This document shows, piece by piece, positions 9,002 through 17,581 of a stretch of DNA of 64,000 nucleotides. Under the pieces are notes generated by a model. It was given only the letters and a program-made list of their open reading frames with translations. It did no database searches and was not told where the DNA came from. Source of the DNA: Robiginitomaculum sp. (GTDB lineage: Bacteria; Pseudomonadota; Alphaproteobacteria; Caulobacterales; Maricaulaceae); contig JAJFFN010000036.1 of assembly GCA_021776635.1 (NCBI GenBank), positions 1-64,000 of the forward strand, read 5' to 3'. The stretch's first letter is position 1, and every line of letters starts with the position of its first letter. The translations under genes and the position numbers were made by a program.

Positions 9002-9928
9002 TTAAGGTAGTTTTAGCAATGCACCGCGCGAAGGCATGAGTAAAACCTTTATTCTCGTATTTTTTGTCTCTGTCGCATTAATATAAATTGCCGATAAAAA
9101 CGCTTTGGTATTGTGCAGTTTTGCCAAACCTGCTTGGTTGCTATATGCGTCCCCCCAAGTGGTCAAGGGTGTGGGATCAGCTACTTGCTCAAACCATTCC
9201 TGCCAATCATCTGCCGAAATCACATCCCGGTTGGCAATATAAAGTATTGCTCTTGCCAAGCGTTCCGGCTCGCCGTGTATATAGGCGTGGTCGCTGGTTG
9301 GTGCGATTTGAGAGCCGAGCGCAATTAGAAGTGTCCGCAATTGTGTCTTGGTCACTTTTTCGTTCAGGCATAGCTGTAAAATTATATCTGCCGTATGTGC
9401 AACACTGTGCCGCCAGCCTTCATTATTGATAAAACCTCGGTAATCTGTGATTTCAGTCATATAGGAGGCCGTTGTCTGTACGAGTATTTCTCTTTGCTCG
9501 TCTGACAGGTACGGCAATACCCTATCGGCTCTTGCAAGTTCGGACATGTTAAGGGCTGCAAAAGGCTTTGTGTATCCTGGTTCAATACGCGGGCCGTTTA
9601 ATAGGCCGAGTATAGTCTCGAACAATGCAAGCTTTGTTGTGTCTGTAAGCTGTTCGTTTCGCAAGAAACCAGATAGGCTTTCATAAACGAGCCCGTCGCG
9701 GATTGCGGGGTCTGGATGCCCGATACAAGTGCGCAAGTCCAAGGCGATTTTGTTTATCGTCTCATTATTTATATTGTGAAATTTTTCGGATTTTTTTGAG
9801 CGTATCTCAGCTTGAGAAAATTGCCCCGCAGTGCACTGTGTACTTACAACATTTTCAATATTTGCTGTGGGTTGTTTGCAAGCTGGCAGCCCAATAACAA
9901 ATATTGTGGTTAATAAAAATGTACGCAT
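9002..9928 (-). CDS. DUF2785 lipoprotein
   Basis: A 308-residue predicted lipoprotein: MRTFLLTTIFVIGLPAC has a signal peptide and an LPAC lipobox with Cys 17. The rest matches my memory of DUF2785: a helical protein with the core NNEGWRHSVAHTADIILQL and a later HGEPERLARAILYI. The family function is unknown. It is the last of the minus-strand genes here, after the TonB receptor and its terminator. AGCAAG before the ATG is a weak ribosome site. Confidence 0.7.
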   Translation of the reverse strand: MRTFLLTTIFVIGLPACKQPTANIENVVSTQCTAGQFSQAEIRSKKSEKFHNINNETINKIALDLRTCIGHPDPAIRDGLVYESLSGFLRNEQLTDTTKLALFETILGLLNGPRIEPGYTKPFAALNMSELARADRVLPYLSDEQREILVQTTASYMTEITDYRGFINNEGWRHSVAHTADIILQLCLNEKVTKTQLRTLLIALGSQIAPTSDHAYIHGEPERLARAILYIANRDVISADDWQEWFEQVADPTPLTTWGDAYSNQAGLAKLHNTKAFLSAIYINATETKNTRIKVLLMPSRGALLKLP

Positions 9929-9952
9929 AACTTGCTCCCGAAAAATAAGTAC

Positions 9953-9983
9953 AAAAAAGGCTGGGATTTCCCAGCCTTTTTAT
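9953..9983 (-). terminator. terminator after first TonB receptor
   Basis: AAAAAAGGCTGGG (9953-9965) and CCCAGCCTTTTTA (9970-9982) form a perfect hairpin with a 4-base loop and T-runs on both strands. It lies downstream of the minus-strand receptor gene and before the DUF2785 gene. Confidence 0.85.
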
Positions 9984-10019
9984 TTTACATGGAATTGGAC
10001 AGAAGCCTAGGATTTTGTC

Positions 10020-12404
10020 CTAGAACTTTACTTTGCCTTGCACGGTAATCGTCCGTCCTTGGCCAAAGAAGCTGTAATTGGTTTTACGGCCAAATGAGCT
10101 AAAAGCAAGCGGGGCGTCGCCTGTATAGGTGCGGACGATTTCATTACCGAGGTTTTTGCCCAGGATAGCGACTTCCCAAGGCCCGTCTTGTGGCGCAAAA
10201 GCCAAGCGGGCATTGAATTTAGCATATCCGTCTTGACGACCTAATGGGTCATGTGTGGGTGCAGCGTCATAGGCACTTGCATAAAACATACTGGCTAGTC
10301 CCGTTATTTCGAAATCCCCAATTTGGTGGTCGAAATCTATAGCAATATTTCCAGAAAAATCAGACACCAATTGGTTGGACAGGCCTGTATAGCTACACAA
10401 ATTCGGCGTTGCAGGATCATTACTATTTGGCGTTTGACCTGCATAGCACTGGCCATTTTCAAAATCAGTAAATTCAAAATCCATAATGGACAAACCACCA
10501 TTTAAGCGCACGTGTTCAGTGAGTGCCCAACGTCCATCAACTTCGATACCTTTCACTTCGGATGTCGCAGCATTGCCTACATTGAAACCAAGAGTACCGT
10601 CAAATATGGAAATTTGTAAATCATCAAATTTGGTAAAATAAGCCGTAGCATTTATTTCGGCAGAAGCGCCAAGTTTAAATTTACCACCAACCTCATAATT
10701 TGTTGCCTGTTCGTCATCAAATTCAAATGCATCACTAGATGTAGCAGATGCACCCCGATTGTTGGCACGAAAATCAAAACTGCCAGATTTAAATCCGCGC
10801 GCCCAACTTGCATAGAGCATAGCATTGTCATTCGCATCCCAAACCAATTTCACATCTGGGGAAAATTTAGTAACGTTGCGCTCACCAGTAACTTGTGGCT
10901 GCCCTAATGCGCCCAAAAGAAATATTGATGTTGGGTCACCAAGACCAGCCAGACCCGCTAGATTTGTGGAGCTTATTGAAAACCCACCAGCATAGACAAC
11001 TGCTGCACCTGCTTGGGCGGCTGGTAATGCGCCGCCGCCTGCTGCTTGAATATCCATTACCCGATTACCTTCACGGTCGTCATTGGTAATGCGGCCACCG
11101 AGTTGCAAAGTAAAAGCATCATTGAAATGCCAATTTACTTGCGCGAATGCAGATAACACTGTCGCATCAACATTTGCAATCCTTGCGGCTTGTGTGCCTG
11201 ACAACAGCGGTCCAGGTGCGCCCAAGGCAAGGATTAAAATTGAGTTTGGGTTGATAATAATCTGGTCATTATAAACATGATCAGAAGTCTGGAAATAAGC
11301 GCCCAGAATATAGTCGAATTTATCACCAAGCGGTGAGGTTATACGGAATTCCTGAGAGAACTGCTCATACTCTTCTTGCAAAGCTGCCAAAAATACATTT
11401 GCGCCTGTGAAATCACAATCGCAAACTTCATCATAATCCAGTTTTTCAAATGCAGTTATTGTTTGCACATCATGATCACCCCATTGCCAGTCCAGTGTCA
11501 TTTGAGCCGTTTGCATCTTGTTGTTGGAGAAGTCGCCATTTGAAGAACGAATGCCGTCGCGGGTTTCATTAAGGACGCTCGGGTCTGCACCAAACAATCC
11601 TGCCAAAACCTGACCATATGTTAGGCCACCAAGAGCTTGGGCATTTTCAATTTCCATATTGCGGCCAAGACTATCAAAGTCGCTATGTTCATATTTAAAT
11701 GTTGCCATAAGGTCGTCAGTTACGTCTAATTCGACGGTGCCGCGAACGGTTAATTCTTCACGGTTTGGTTCGTCCCGGCCAAGCGTGGCATTAGTAATCC
11801 AACCGTCTAGGTCACGGTAACGACCGGCAACACGAAACCGCACACGGTCGCTAATAGGGCCAGAAAGCATGGTTTCGACAATGGTTTCGCCGTCTTCGAT
11901 TTCCTGCGAGGTCATGATGGAGCCTTCAAAAGTATCGGTTGGCTTGGCAGTGGTAATGTTCATGGCACCAGCAACCGAGTTTTTACCGAACAAAATAGAC
12001 TGAGGGCCACGCAGAACTTCTACACGCTCCAAATCAAGAAAGGGCGCACGTACTTGTTGACCGCGTGGGTAATGAACTCCGTCAACATAAACACCAACGG
12101 ACTGTTCAAAGCCTTGATTAATCCCAGAACCAACACCACGAATAAAGAAGTTAGTTGAAATACCCGTTTCTGTGTAAGTGAAATTTGGTACAAAGGTTGT
12201 TAAATCTTCAATTTTAACAACGCTTTGCTCTTCGATAATCTTTGCATCCACTGCAGAAACGGAAAGGGGTACATCTTGCAACCCTTGCTCTCGGAATTGC
12301 GACGTGACAATGACTTCGTCGAGCGTCGGCCCATTTTGCGCAAAGACTGGCATGGCCACAAGAAGAGAGAGCGAAGATGCGCCTAGGATATATTTTTTTA
12401 ACAT
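10020..12404 (-). CDS. TonB-dependent outer membrane receptor 1
   Basis: A 794-residue TonB-dependent receptor. The signal peptide is about 1-22 (ends VFAQ). A TonB-box-like DEVIVTS lies at 29-35, the plug domain runs to about residue 150 with VEVLRGPQSILFGKNSVAGA as its signature, and the rest is a 22-strand beta-barrel ending in Phe. It takes up a scarce substrate through the outer membrane using TonB energy. The plug and barrel are of the type found in large receptor families of aquatic alphaproteobacteria; the substrate is not a recognisable siderophore. It lies beside a TetR gene and a second receptor. Confidence 0.95.
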   Translation of the reverse strand: MLKKYILGASSLSLLVAMPVFAQNGPTLDEVIVTSQFREQGLQDVPLSVSAVDAKIIEEQSVVKIEDLTTFVPNFTYTETGISTNFFIRGVGSGINQGFEQSVGVYVDGVHYPRGQQVRAPFLDLERVEVLRGPQSILFGKNSVAGAMNITTAKPTDTFEGSIMTSQEIEDGETIVETMLSGPISDRVRFRVAGRYRDLDGWITNATLGRDEPNREELTVRGTVELDVTDDLMATFKYEHSDFDSLGRNMEIENAQALGGLTYGQVLAGLFGADPSVLNETRDGIRSSNGDFSNNKMQTAQMTLDWQWGDHDVQTITAFEKLDYDEVCDCDFTGANVFLAALQEEYEQFSQEFRITSPLGDKFDYILGAYFQTSDHVYNDQIIINPNSILILALGAPGPLLSGTQAARIANVDATVLSAFAQVNWHFNDAFTLQLGGRITNDDREGNRVMDIQAAGGGALPAAQAGAAVVYAGGFSISSTNLAGLAGLGDPTSIFLLGALGQPQVTGERNVTKFSPDVKLVWDANDNAMLYASWARGFKSGSFDFRANNRGASATSSDAFEFDDEQATNYEVGGKFKLGASAEINATAYFTKFDDLQISIFDGTLGFNVGNAATSEVKGIEVDGRWALTEHVRLNGGLSIMDFEFTDFENGQCYAGQTPNSNDPATPNLCSYTGLSNQLVSDFSGNIAIDFDHQIGDFEITGLASMFYASAYDAAPTHDPLGRQDGYAKFNARLAFAPQDGPWEVAILGKNLGNEIVRTYTGDAPLAFSSFGRKTNYSFFGQGRTITVQGKVKF

Positions 12405-12552
12405 GAGAGTTCCCCTAAAATTTGATGTCGTTTAACATCATTATGTTGGGAGAAATTTTACAGTATTTGCAGGTAAAAACAAGTTTATTAAAATACCAAA
12501 CGAAATTTTTAGTACATTGTGGTATTATTAATACAGTCTGACTAACCAGTTA

Positions 12553-13197
12553 CTATTTTCCATAAACTGGCAGCACCATATCAATAATGAAATCCGCATC
12601 CTGTGCATCCATAGGCAGATTCATGATTAACATGCGAAAAAGTATGGGGCCGTTAAGAGCATCCAGTGCGCGTTCTATATCTAAATCTGGTGCAAATTGC
12701 CCTCTTGCTATCCCCTGCTCCAACAAACCGCGCAAAACAATACCGCGGCGGTTTAATATATATTTCCGCAATTGACTAAGGGGCTCGGAGTAATTGGCTA
12801 CCGCAACAAGCGAAGACAAAACTTTGGCAACACCTGGCTCACTAATCATTTCGATAAGGCCTGATAAAACTACCCTTATCTTCTCGCGAGCATCGCCGTG
12901 ACCGTCAGCACCCAAATCGCGGGCGTGTGTTCGTTCATCAAACAGTTTTTCCACAACAGCGATAGACAAATCTTCTTTGCTGGCCCAGCGTAGACGGATT
13001 GTTGGGCGGGCTACGCCAGACAAAGCCGCAACCTTCGCAATCGAAAAATTTTCAAAGCCGACCTCTTTAAGAAGTTGCAATGCAGCATCTAAAACCAGAG
13101 CTTCCTTAGCCGGATCCCGCGGCCTGCCTATAATTTTGCTGGGAGATTTACGCGGCGGTTTGTGCGCGGCTTTTTGTGAACTTGAACGATTGTTCAT
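12553..13197 (-). CDS. TetR family transcriptional regulator
   Basis: A 214-residue regulator. After a basic N-terminal leader (1-25, rich in Ser, Lys and Pro) residues 28-75 are the TetR DNA-binding domain, with the helix-turn-helix around FSIAKVAALSGVARPTIRLRW. The C-terminal helical part is the ligand-binding and dimer domain; no family-specific ligand can be read from it. It is transcribed away from the second TonB receptor, and a perfect 12-bp inverted repeat lies in the gap. This layout suggests it represses itself and the receptor operon until an imported compound binds. Confidence 0.92.
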   Translation of the reverse strand: MNNRSSSQKAAHKPPRKSPSKIIGRPRDPAKEALVLDAALQLLKEVGFENFSIAKVAALSGVARPTIRLRWASKEDLSIAVVEKLFDERTHARDLGADGHGDAREKIRVVLSGLIEMISEPGVAKVLSSLVAVANYSEPLSQLRKYILNRRGIVLRGLLEQGIARGQFAPDLDIERALDALNGPILFRMLIMNLPMDAQDADFIIDMVLPVYGK

Positions 13198-13220
13198 TAT
13201 TGGGTCCCATTCTCACTTGA

Positions 13221-13248
13221 TATTACTATACAAGCCTGTATAGTAATA
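13221..13248. promoter_or_regulatory. palindromic operator between tetR and receptor 2
   Basis: TATTACTATACA (13221-13232) and TGTATAGTAATA (13237-13248) are perfect inverted repeats separated by AGCC. It starts 23 bases before the tetR start and lies 78 bases before the receptor start. Size and position fit a TetR-dimer operator controlling both divergent genes. Confidence 0.75.
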
Positions 13249-13325
13249 GATGTAAAGTATAAAATCTGTTCTGCAATAGCACAGGTTTGAAATTCACAAG
13301 AAGGAAATTACTAAAAGGGATTATC

Positions 13326-15665
13326 ATGAAAATGAAAAATACGCTAACTGCGCTCGGCGGTTTATTAGTCACAACTGCACTCACTGGTTTGATGGCAGGC
13401 CCCAATGCTACGGCGCAAACCAAAGACGAAATTATTGTTACCGCCACAAAGCGGGCCGAAAAATTGACCGAAGTCCCCATTGCCATATCTGTACTCGGCG
13501 CAGACGATATTGACCAAACCAGTATTCGCGAGCTTTCTCAGATAGACGAATATATTCCCAATGTTCAAATCTCCAACGGCACTGATTTTCGTTCGGTAAT
13601 TACAATCCGTGGGGTTGGCTCAAGCAGTCGTAATATTGGCTTTGATAGCCGTGTAGGTGTTTATGTTGACGGTGTTTATATGGGACAGTCTCCATCATCC
13701 AACCAAGAACTACTTGATTTGGAGCGTGTCGAAGTTCTGCGCGGGCCACAAGGTATGTTGTTTGGTAAAAACACGGTGGCGGGCGCCATTAGTCTGGTGA
13801 CAAAAAAACCGAGCAAGGAATTTTACGGTCAGGCTAGCGCCGATCTTGGTAATTTTAATTACCGGGAATTTAAAGGCATGGTGAATGTGCCGCTTAGCGA
13901 AAATACGGCGGCAAAATTTTCTGTCTCTAAAACCGACCGCGACGGCTATGTACAGAACATAACAACCGGGAATGATCTGGCTGATAGGGACGTGCTTGCC
14001 TACAGAGCTCAGCTTAGATTTGCGTCCTCCGACAACTTTGAAATCAATCTTTCTTATGACGGATTAAAATCAGAAAACACGGCGCTTATTGGCGAGCCTT
14101 TATCCGATTTCCTCGCTATATTCCCAGTGGCTATTGCCCCCGAGCCCCGGCGCGTTGCCTTTAACATAGATCCAAACGACGAGCGCGAGGTTAAAGGCGG
14201 GACTATTGATTTAGAATATGAAATGCAAAACGGATTTACCCTTAAATCCATATCTGCATTTCGCGACACCGAAGGGTTTTCCACAAATGCCACAGACTAT
14301 TCTGATACCGATATTTTTTCTATCGATTACACGGATACTTTCAAACAATACACTCAAGAGTTCCAAATTCTATCGCCCGGCGACAAGCGATTGACTTATA
14401 TGGCGGGGCTTTATTATTACAAGCAAGACGCCACGACCAATCGCGATGCTATTATTGGTCTGGATTTTTACGAAGGGTTTATTGGCCCATTTGTGGCGCC
14501 TGCATTTGGATTTAACCCTGCAACAATTACGCAAGCCCAATTGGCCTTCGTGGCTAATTTTGTCGGCTTTGGTGCTGAAGGTTCGAGCGTGTTTAACGGC
14601 GGTCAAGTCGATACAAAAAGTATTGCCGGATATGTCAATGGCAGTTTAGATTTCACCGATCGCTTAACGATTGGTTTTGGTGGTCGATACAGTGTGGAAG
14701 ACAAAGACGCCAACTGGTTGCTCGATGGGCGAAACTCAGGAATATTTGCAATTGGGTCTACCGGCGTTGATCCTACGGACCCGAATCCACCTGCACCCTC
14801 GCCACTAATTAATGCACGGCAGGATAAGTTTTTCTCGCCCGCTCTAAGCTTGACATTTGCCTTGTCAGATGATGCAAATGTATATGCTAAATATTCATCC
14901 GGTTATAAAAGCGGCGGTTTTAATCTCGACTTTATTAATGCTGTGGAACTAGCCGCAAACAACGGATTGGAATTTGATAAAGAGACGGTAGATAGTTTTG
15001 AGGTTGGCATGAAGGGCAATTTCGTGGATGGCCGCCTCAGGTTAAATCTTGCTGCTTTCTTAGCCAATTATGATGATTACCAAGTGAACCAATTTGTTGA
15101 CCTTGGCGGCGGTAGAACATCCATCCGCATCACCAATGCTGCGAAAGTGAAAACGCAAGGTTTGGAAGCGGAGTTCCAATTGCAAGCCACAGACAATCTA
15201 GAGGTTCAAGGTTCCGTTGGCGTTTTAAGTGCCAAATTTGATTCCTTTATTGGCGGCGGTACAGCCGGAGCTGACGCAACGGGCAATAAATTACCTAATG
15301 CGCCAGAGTTCACGGCATCGCTGGCCACAGTATATACCCATGATTTACCATCCTTGAACAGCTCGTTATTGATACGCGCAGATGTCACCCATACGGGCGG
15401 ATTTTTCACGGGGGTTAATGAGGAGAAAACCACCCAACTTGCAGGCGGCGCAACTGTGCCGTTCGGATTTATCGACTCGCTCACCCAAATAAATGGTCGT
15501 ATCGGAATTTTGCCAAATAATGAAAAGTTCGAGTTTTATGTCTGGGGACGCAATCTCAATGATGCAGATGGATTAGAAGATAGTGGACGCGATTTCTTTG
15601 GCACCATCACCAGCAAACCAAATATTGGCCGCACATATGGGGTTGGCGTGGTCGCGAATTTCTAG
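13326..15665 (+). CDS. TonB-dependent outer membrane receptor 2
   Basis: A 779-residue receptor. The signal peptide ends around ATAQ; DEIIVTATKR at about 33-42 is the TonB-box region, the plug follows (EVPIAISVLGADDI, then VEVLRGPQGMLFGKNTVAGA), and the beta-barrel ends in GVVANF. It is related to receptor 1 in type but clearly divergent, so this is not a recent duplication. The start at 13326 follows AAAGGGA at 13313-13319; an earlier TTG frame adds only a basic leader. The perfect palindrome upstream makes it a likely TetR target. A strong terminator follows. Confidence 0.95.
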   Translation: MKMKNTLTALGGLLVTTALTGLMAGPNATAQTKDEIIVTATKRAEKLTEVPIAISVLGADDIDQTSIRELSQIDEYIPNVQISNGTDFRSVITIRGVGSSSRNIGFDSRVGVYVDGVYMGQSPSSNQELLDLERVEVLRGPQGMLFGKNTVAGAISLVTKKPSKEFYGQASADLGNFNYREFKGMVNVPLSENTAAKFSVSKTDRDGYVQNITTGNDLADRDVLAYRAQLRFASSDNFEINLSYDGLKSENTALIGEPLSDFLAIFPVAIAPEPRRVAFNIDPNDEREVKGGTIDLEYEMQNGFTLKSISAFRDTEGFSTNATDYSDTDIFSIDYTDTFKQYTQEFQILSPGDKRLTYMAGLYYYKQDATTNRDAIIGLDFYEGFIGPFVAPAFGFNPATITQAQLAFVANFVGFGAEGSSVFNGGQVDTKSIAGYVNGSLDFTDRLTIGFGGRYSVEDKDANWLLDGRNSGIFAIGSTGVDPTDPNPPAPSPLINARQDKFFSPALSLTFALSDDANVYAKYSSGYKSGGFNLDFINAVELAANNGLEFDKETVDSFEVGMKGNFVDGRLRLNLAAFLANYDDYQVNQFVDLGGGRTSIRITNAAKVKTQGLEAEFQLQATDNLEVQGSVGVLSAKFDSFIGGGTAGADATGNKLPNAPEFTASLATVYTHDLPSLNSSLLIRADVTHTGGFFTGVNEEKTTQLAGGATVPFGFIDSLTQINGRIGILPNNEKFEFYVWGRNLNDADGLEDSGRDFFGTITSKPNIGRTYGVGVVANF

Positions 15666-15713
15666 AAAACGTAACACAAATAGTAGGAGCATTTGCGCCC
15701 CATTGCTTTTACT

Positions 15714-15747
15714 TAAGAGCCGCCCATCACAGGGCGGCTCTTTTTAT
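15714..15747 (+). terminator. terminator after second TonB receptor
   Basis: AGAGCCGCCC (15716-15725) pairs perfectly with GGGCGGCTCT (15732-15741), followed by TTTTT. The amidohydrolase gene starts 89 bases later and so probably has its own promoter or depends on readthrough. Confidence 0.88.
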
Positions 15748-15835
15748 ATCTGTATCTTGATAATTCAAAAAATTGACAAGCGGCCTCTCCCTATGCAAGT
15801 TTATTCATATTAATTGTGTGGAGTGTGAGCGAGAT

Positions 15836-17581
15836 ATGAAATTTGTAAGCCAGATGGTTTTCATAACAGTCCTATGCCTAATGACCGCTTGCACCAAACC
15901 TGTACCAGAGCATACAGATGTCACCATATATACGGCTAAAACCATACTCACATCTAACGCGGAAAAACCCACTGCTGAAGCTGTAGCCGTACGCGGTGAT
16001 AAAATTATTGGCGTTGGCAAAAGCAAAAAACTTGCCCGGGATTTTAACGGTGCGACGATTGATAGTAATTTTTCTGTACAAACCATAGTCCCTGGCCTCA
16101 TCGATCCACATGTGCATATGATTTTGGGTGCCATGATGTATGCCAAGCCATTTGCACCGCCTTGGGATGTCGAGACACCTGCTGGCACAATGAAAGGATT
16201 GCCTGACAGAGCTTCGTTCTTGGCACGTATTACGCAAATCAATGAAAATACAGAAGGGAATGAACCCTTGGTGATATACGGCTATCACAACTTGGTTCAC
16301 GGTAACCTTAATAGACACGATCTTGATGCTATCACAACGGATCGCCCACTGATTATTTGGCATTATTCAGGTCATGATTTTTACCTCAATTCCAAAGCCC
16401 TTGCCTATGCCAAAGTTGATGTCAGTTGGGCGGAGAAACACAAAGGCGTGCCGCTCGGTGAAGACGGGCAACCAACCGGACGTGTTTATGAAGATGCCGT
16501 ATTTGATTTTCTTACAAATGTTGGGCATTTATTTTTAGCCCCTAAGGATATTGGGTCTGGCTTCAAGGGCCTGGAATCCATGTTTGCAGACAATGGTGTA
16601 ACAAGTGTCGCCGAGCTGGGTTATGGTCTATTTGGTCTTGGTTTGGAGGATAATTACTACAAGGCTTTGATAAATGCGCAGAGCAAAACCAAAGTTTATT
16701 TGGTTCCAGAACACAGAGCTTTCGCCCAAGCTTTTGGAAACGAACGCATTGCAAAAATGAATGCTATGGTCGAAACGACTAAAGACACTTGGCCGCGCGT
16801 TCTGCCACAAGTGAAACTGTTCACAGACGCTGCTTTTTATTCACAAACCATGCGTGTATCGCCGCCGGGATATACGGGGGGGCAAAATAAAGGTGAGGAA
16901 GGCTTGTGGGTTTCGGGTCCTGATATACTCACTGAAACCATGAAACCTTATTGGGATGCAGGTCTTGATATTCGCATCCATTCTAATGGTGATGCCGCTC
17001 AGGATGCGACCTTGGACGCGCTTGAAACTGTACGAAAAAACGAAACTGCAGATGGGCAAAGATTAGTGCTGGAGCATGTCGGCCTGATAAGACCTGAACA
17101 AATCGCCAAGGCTAAAGAACTGGGTGCCGGTGTTTCTGTTGCGTCACATTATGTACATTATATGGGGGAAGCATATGTGCAAGCCATTGGCGAACGCGTG
17201 AAGTTTATGACACCACTGGCTTCGACGATAAAAGCCGGATTGCCAACGACATTACATTCTGACGCGCCTTTGGCGCCGCCTTCGCCGCTCACAGCCGCTT
17301 CGGTGCATATGTTACGTTCAACGCGCGAAGGTGGCGTTTCGACACCGTCTGAGAAACTAAGCGCAGAGCAAGCTCTGCGGACAATTACGATTGATGCAGC
17401 GTGGGCCATGGGATTGGAGAGCGAAATTGGCTCTATCGAAGTTGGAAAAAAAGTAGACTTTACAATATTGAACGCAAACCCTCTAACAACCAAAGCCGAA
17501 AATTGGCCAAAGATTGCTATTTGGGGCGTTGTGTTAGACGGTGTAAAAAAACCATTGAGAGGTGACGTTGAAGAGTTTTGA
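15836..17581 (+). CDS. amidohydrolase lipoprotein (YtcJ-like)
   Basis: A 581-residue metal-dependent hydrolase of the amidohydrolase-3 type. A signal peptide with lipobox MTAC (Cys 19) points to a membrane-anchored periplasmic enzyme. The metal-binding HxH is His 92 and His 94 (GLIDPHVHM); later ligands lie in HSNGDAA, LEHVGL and the Asp of HSDAPLAPPSP. Members hydrolyse amide or ester bonds, and many have unknown substrates. The start at 15836 is preferred because it begins the signal peptide. The stop overlaps the GMC oxidoreductase start by 20 bases, so the two are coupled and likely act on the same compound. Confidence 0.88.
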   Translation: MKFVSQMVFITVLCLMTACTKPVPEHTDVTIYTAKTILTSNAEKPTAEAVAVRGDKIIGVGKSKKLARDFNGATIDSNFSVQTIVPGLIDPHVHMILGAMMYAKPFAPPWDVETPAGTMKGLPDRASFLARITQINENTEGNEPLVIYGYHNLVHGNLNRHDLDAITTDRPLIIWHYSGHDFYLNSKALAYAKVDVSWAEKHKGVPLGEDGQPTGRVYEDAVFDFLTNVGHLFLAPKDIGSGFKGLESMFADNGVTSVAELGYGLFGLGLEDNYYKALINAQSKTKVYLVPEHRAFAQAFGNERIAKMNAMVETTKDTWPRVLPQVKLFTDAAFYSQTMRVSPPGYTGGQNKGEEGLWVSGPDILTETMKPYWDAGLDIRIHSNGDAAQDATLDALETVRKNETADGQRLVLEHVGLIRPEQIAKAKELGAGVSVASHYVHYMGEAYVQAIGERVKFMTPLASTIKAGLPTTLHSDAPLAPPSPLTAASVHMLRSTREGGVSTPSEKLSAEQALRTITIDAAWAMGLESEIGSIEVGKKVDFTILNANPLTTKAENWPKIAIWGVVLDGVKKPLRGDVEEF

